DNA of 34,004 nucleotides from Pseudoselenomonas ruminantium (lineage in GTDB: Bacteria; Bacillota; Negativicutes; Selenomonadales; Selenomonadaceae): NCBI GenBank assembly GCA_002373045.1, contig DFHU01000001.1, forward strand, positions 1-34,004, in the 5' to 3' direction. A program made the translations under genes and the position numbers. The stretch's first letter is position 1. The number at the start of each line of letters is the position of its first letter. Below, one piece after another: positions 32,719 through 34,004 of this stretch. The notes under the pieces were generated by a model. The model did not search any database, was not told the DNA's origin, and saw only the letters and a list, made by a program, of their open reading frames with translations.

Positions 32719-33972
32719 TTACATCTCTGCATAGAGCGGATATTTCTTGCACAGGGCGGCAACCCGCTTACGTGCTTCGGCTTTCTTTTCCTCATTTTCT
32801 GTATCGCTCAGGACAAGAGCGATGATTTTGCCGACTTCCTGCAAGTCAGCTTCCTTAAAGCCCCGGGTAGTGAGCGTAGGTGTGCCCAGGCGCAGGCCGC
32901 TGGTCACAAAGGGTGACAATGGCTCGAACGGAATGGTATTACGATTAGCGGTGATATTCACTTCATCGAGCACCGTCTGTGCCGTCTTGCCCGTAATGCC
33001 CTTATTCGTAAGGTCTACAAGCATCAGATGATTGTCCGTACCGCCAGACACAATGCGGAAGCCTTCCTCCTGCAAAGTCTTGGAAAGCACCGCCGCATTC
33101 TTGACCACCTGCTTGGCATATTCCTTGAACTCCGGCCTTAGCGCCTCTCCCAAAGCCACAGCCTTGGCCGCAATCACATGCATCAAGGGCCCGCCCTGAA
33201 TGCCGGGGAATACGGCCTTGTTGAACTGCTTGCCAAATTCGGCGTCACGGCAAAGAATCATGCCGCCGCGCGGGCCGCGCAGAGTCTTATGCGTCGTTGT
33301 CGTAACCACATCGGCATACGGAAGCGGACTGGGATGCTCACCTGCCGCCACCAGGCCGGCAATATGAGCGATATCCACCATCAAATACGCGCCGACACCA
33401 TGCGCGATTTCCGCCAGACGCGGGAAATCAAGCGTGCGGGCATAAGCAGAGGCCCCGGCTACAATGAGTTTGGGCTTGCATTCCTTAGCCTTTGCCTCCA
33501 GTGCATCATAGTCGATGGTTTCCGTCTCCTTGTCCACGCCATACGGCACAATGTTGAAGTACTTGCCGGACATATTGACCGGCGAGCCATGGGTCAGATG
33601 GCCGCCATCATTGAGGTTCATGCCCATCACCGTATCACCGGGCTGTAAAAGGGCAAAGAACACCGCCATGTTGGCCTGTGCACCGGAGTGCGGCTGCACA
33701 TTGGCATATTCGGCACCAAAGAGTTTTTTCGCCCGTTCAATGGCCAGCGTCTCTACTTCATCCACGAATTCGCAGCCGCCATAATAACGTTTGCCGGGAT
33801 AGCCTTCGGCATACTTATTGGTGAGCACACTGCCCTGGGCAGCGAGCACAGCGGGACTGACAATGTTTTCCGAAGCGATAAGCTCCAGTTTCTCCCGCTG
33901 GCGATTCAGCTCACCATTGACATACTTGGCAATTTCCGGATCAGACTGCTGCAGAACTTCCTTTAGATTCAT
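32719..33972 (-). CDS. glyA: Serine hydroxymethyltransferase
   Basis: A 417-residue PLP enzyme that converts serine and tetrahydrofolate to glycine and methylene-tetrahydrofolate. The PLP lysine is K229 in TTTTHKTLRGPRGG; KLELIASEN (28-36) and HSGAQANMAV (95-104) are typical. Full length for the family. GGAGGT lies about six bases before the ATG. Just upstream, GAGCC-AAG-GGCTC (33978-33996 region) can form a small hairpin, but the window ends there and the promoter is not seen. Confidence 0.96.
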   Translation of the reverse strand: MNLKEVLQQSDPEIAKYVNGELNRQREKLELIASENIVSPAVLAAQGSVLTNKYAEGYPGKRYYGGCEFVDEVETLAIERAKKLFGAEYANVQPHSGAQANMAVFFALLQPGDTVMGMNLNDGGHLTHGSPVNMSGKYFNIVPYGVDKETETIDYDALEAKAKECKPKLIVAGASAYARTLDFPRLAEIAHGVGAYLMVDIAHIAGLVAAGEHPSPLPYADVVTTTTHKTLRGPRGGMILCRDAEFGKQFNKAVFPGIQGGPLMHVIAAKAVALGEALRPEFKEYAKQVVKNAAVLSKTLQEEGFRIVSGGTDNHLMLVDLTNKGITGKTAQTVLDEVNITANRNTIPFEPLSPFVTSGLRLGTPTLTTRGFKEADLQEVGKIIALVLSDTENEEKKAEARKRVAALCKKYPLYAEM

Positions 33973-34004
33973 GTAGAGACCTCCTTTGAGCCCTTGGCTC
34001 AGAC

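Noticed and set aside
1..34004. Insertion sequences, integrases, tRNA or rRNA genes
   Set aside because: No transposase or integrase motifs and no tRNA-like cloverleaf were recognised by reading; a tool search was not possible.

Overview
The window looks like chromosomal DNA of an anaerobic Firmicute, most plausibly a Negativicute of the Selenomonas group. This rests on family resemblance and gene mix only: a FakA-like protein, an FtsA/PilM-like protein with a long C-terminal extension, a DUF951 protein, and a FIST-domain hybrid kinase, with no rRNA to place it. No tRNA, rRNA, insertion sequence, phage gene or CRISPR array was seen.

Layout. 1-7150: a cytoplasmic L-asparaginase (-); an ArsB/NhaD-type ion transporter (+) behind a leader that looks like an attenuator; a 0.5 kb array of four long hairpins plus one collapsed unit between convergent genes; a FakA-like DAK2 protein without the usual metal-binding aspartates (-); and an 860-residue FtsA-like protein (+) closed by a strong two-way terminator. 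7150-21140: eleven consecutive minus-strand genes, tightly packed and often overlapping, that look like one operon. In transcription order they encode a von Willebrand-like lipoprotein, a 4-TM protein, a tubulin/FtsZ-like GTPase, an 1115-residue actin/Hsp70-like ATPase, a membrane protein with a cytoplasmic domain, two zinc-ribbon membrane proteins (one DUF805), a small secreted protein, a third zinc-ribbon membrane protein, a NagZ-like GH3 glycosidase and a membrane coiled-coil protein. 21140-25430: a beta-hydroxyacid dehydrogenase and an EamA exporter (-), rpmF and a small HTH gene (+), and a GlcNAc-type PTS IICB (-). 25430-34004: a response regulator plus FIST hybrid histidine kinase (-), a small membrane protein, DUF951 and nitrilase trio in alternating orientation, then glyA-upp-ychF (-).

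The strongest candidate for an undescribed system is the 7231-20971 operon. It combines a tubulin-fold and an actin-fold nucleotide-binding protein with single-pass membrane proteins, zinc ribbons, an extracytoplasmic vWA-like lipoprotein and a peptidoglycan-type glycosidase. This suggests a membrane-anchored cytoskeletal or chaperone machine acting on the envelope; the function is inference. The second is the hairpin array at 2615-3105, whose stems differ in sequence but stay paired, with G-U pairs favouring a plus-strand RNA. Smaller points of interest are the transporter leader, palindromes at the predicted start sites of nagE and of the 11-gene operon, and a plus-strand gene pair interrupted by an opposing gene.
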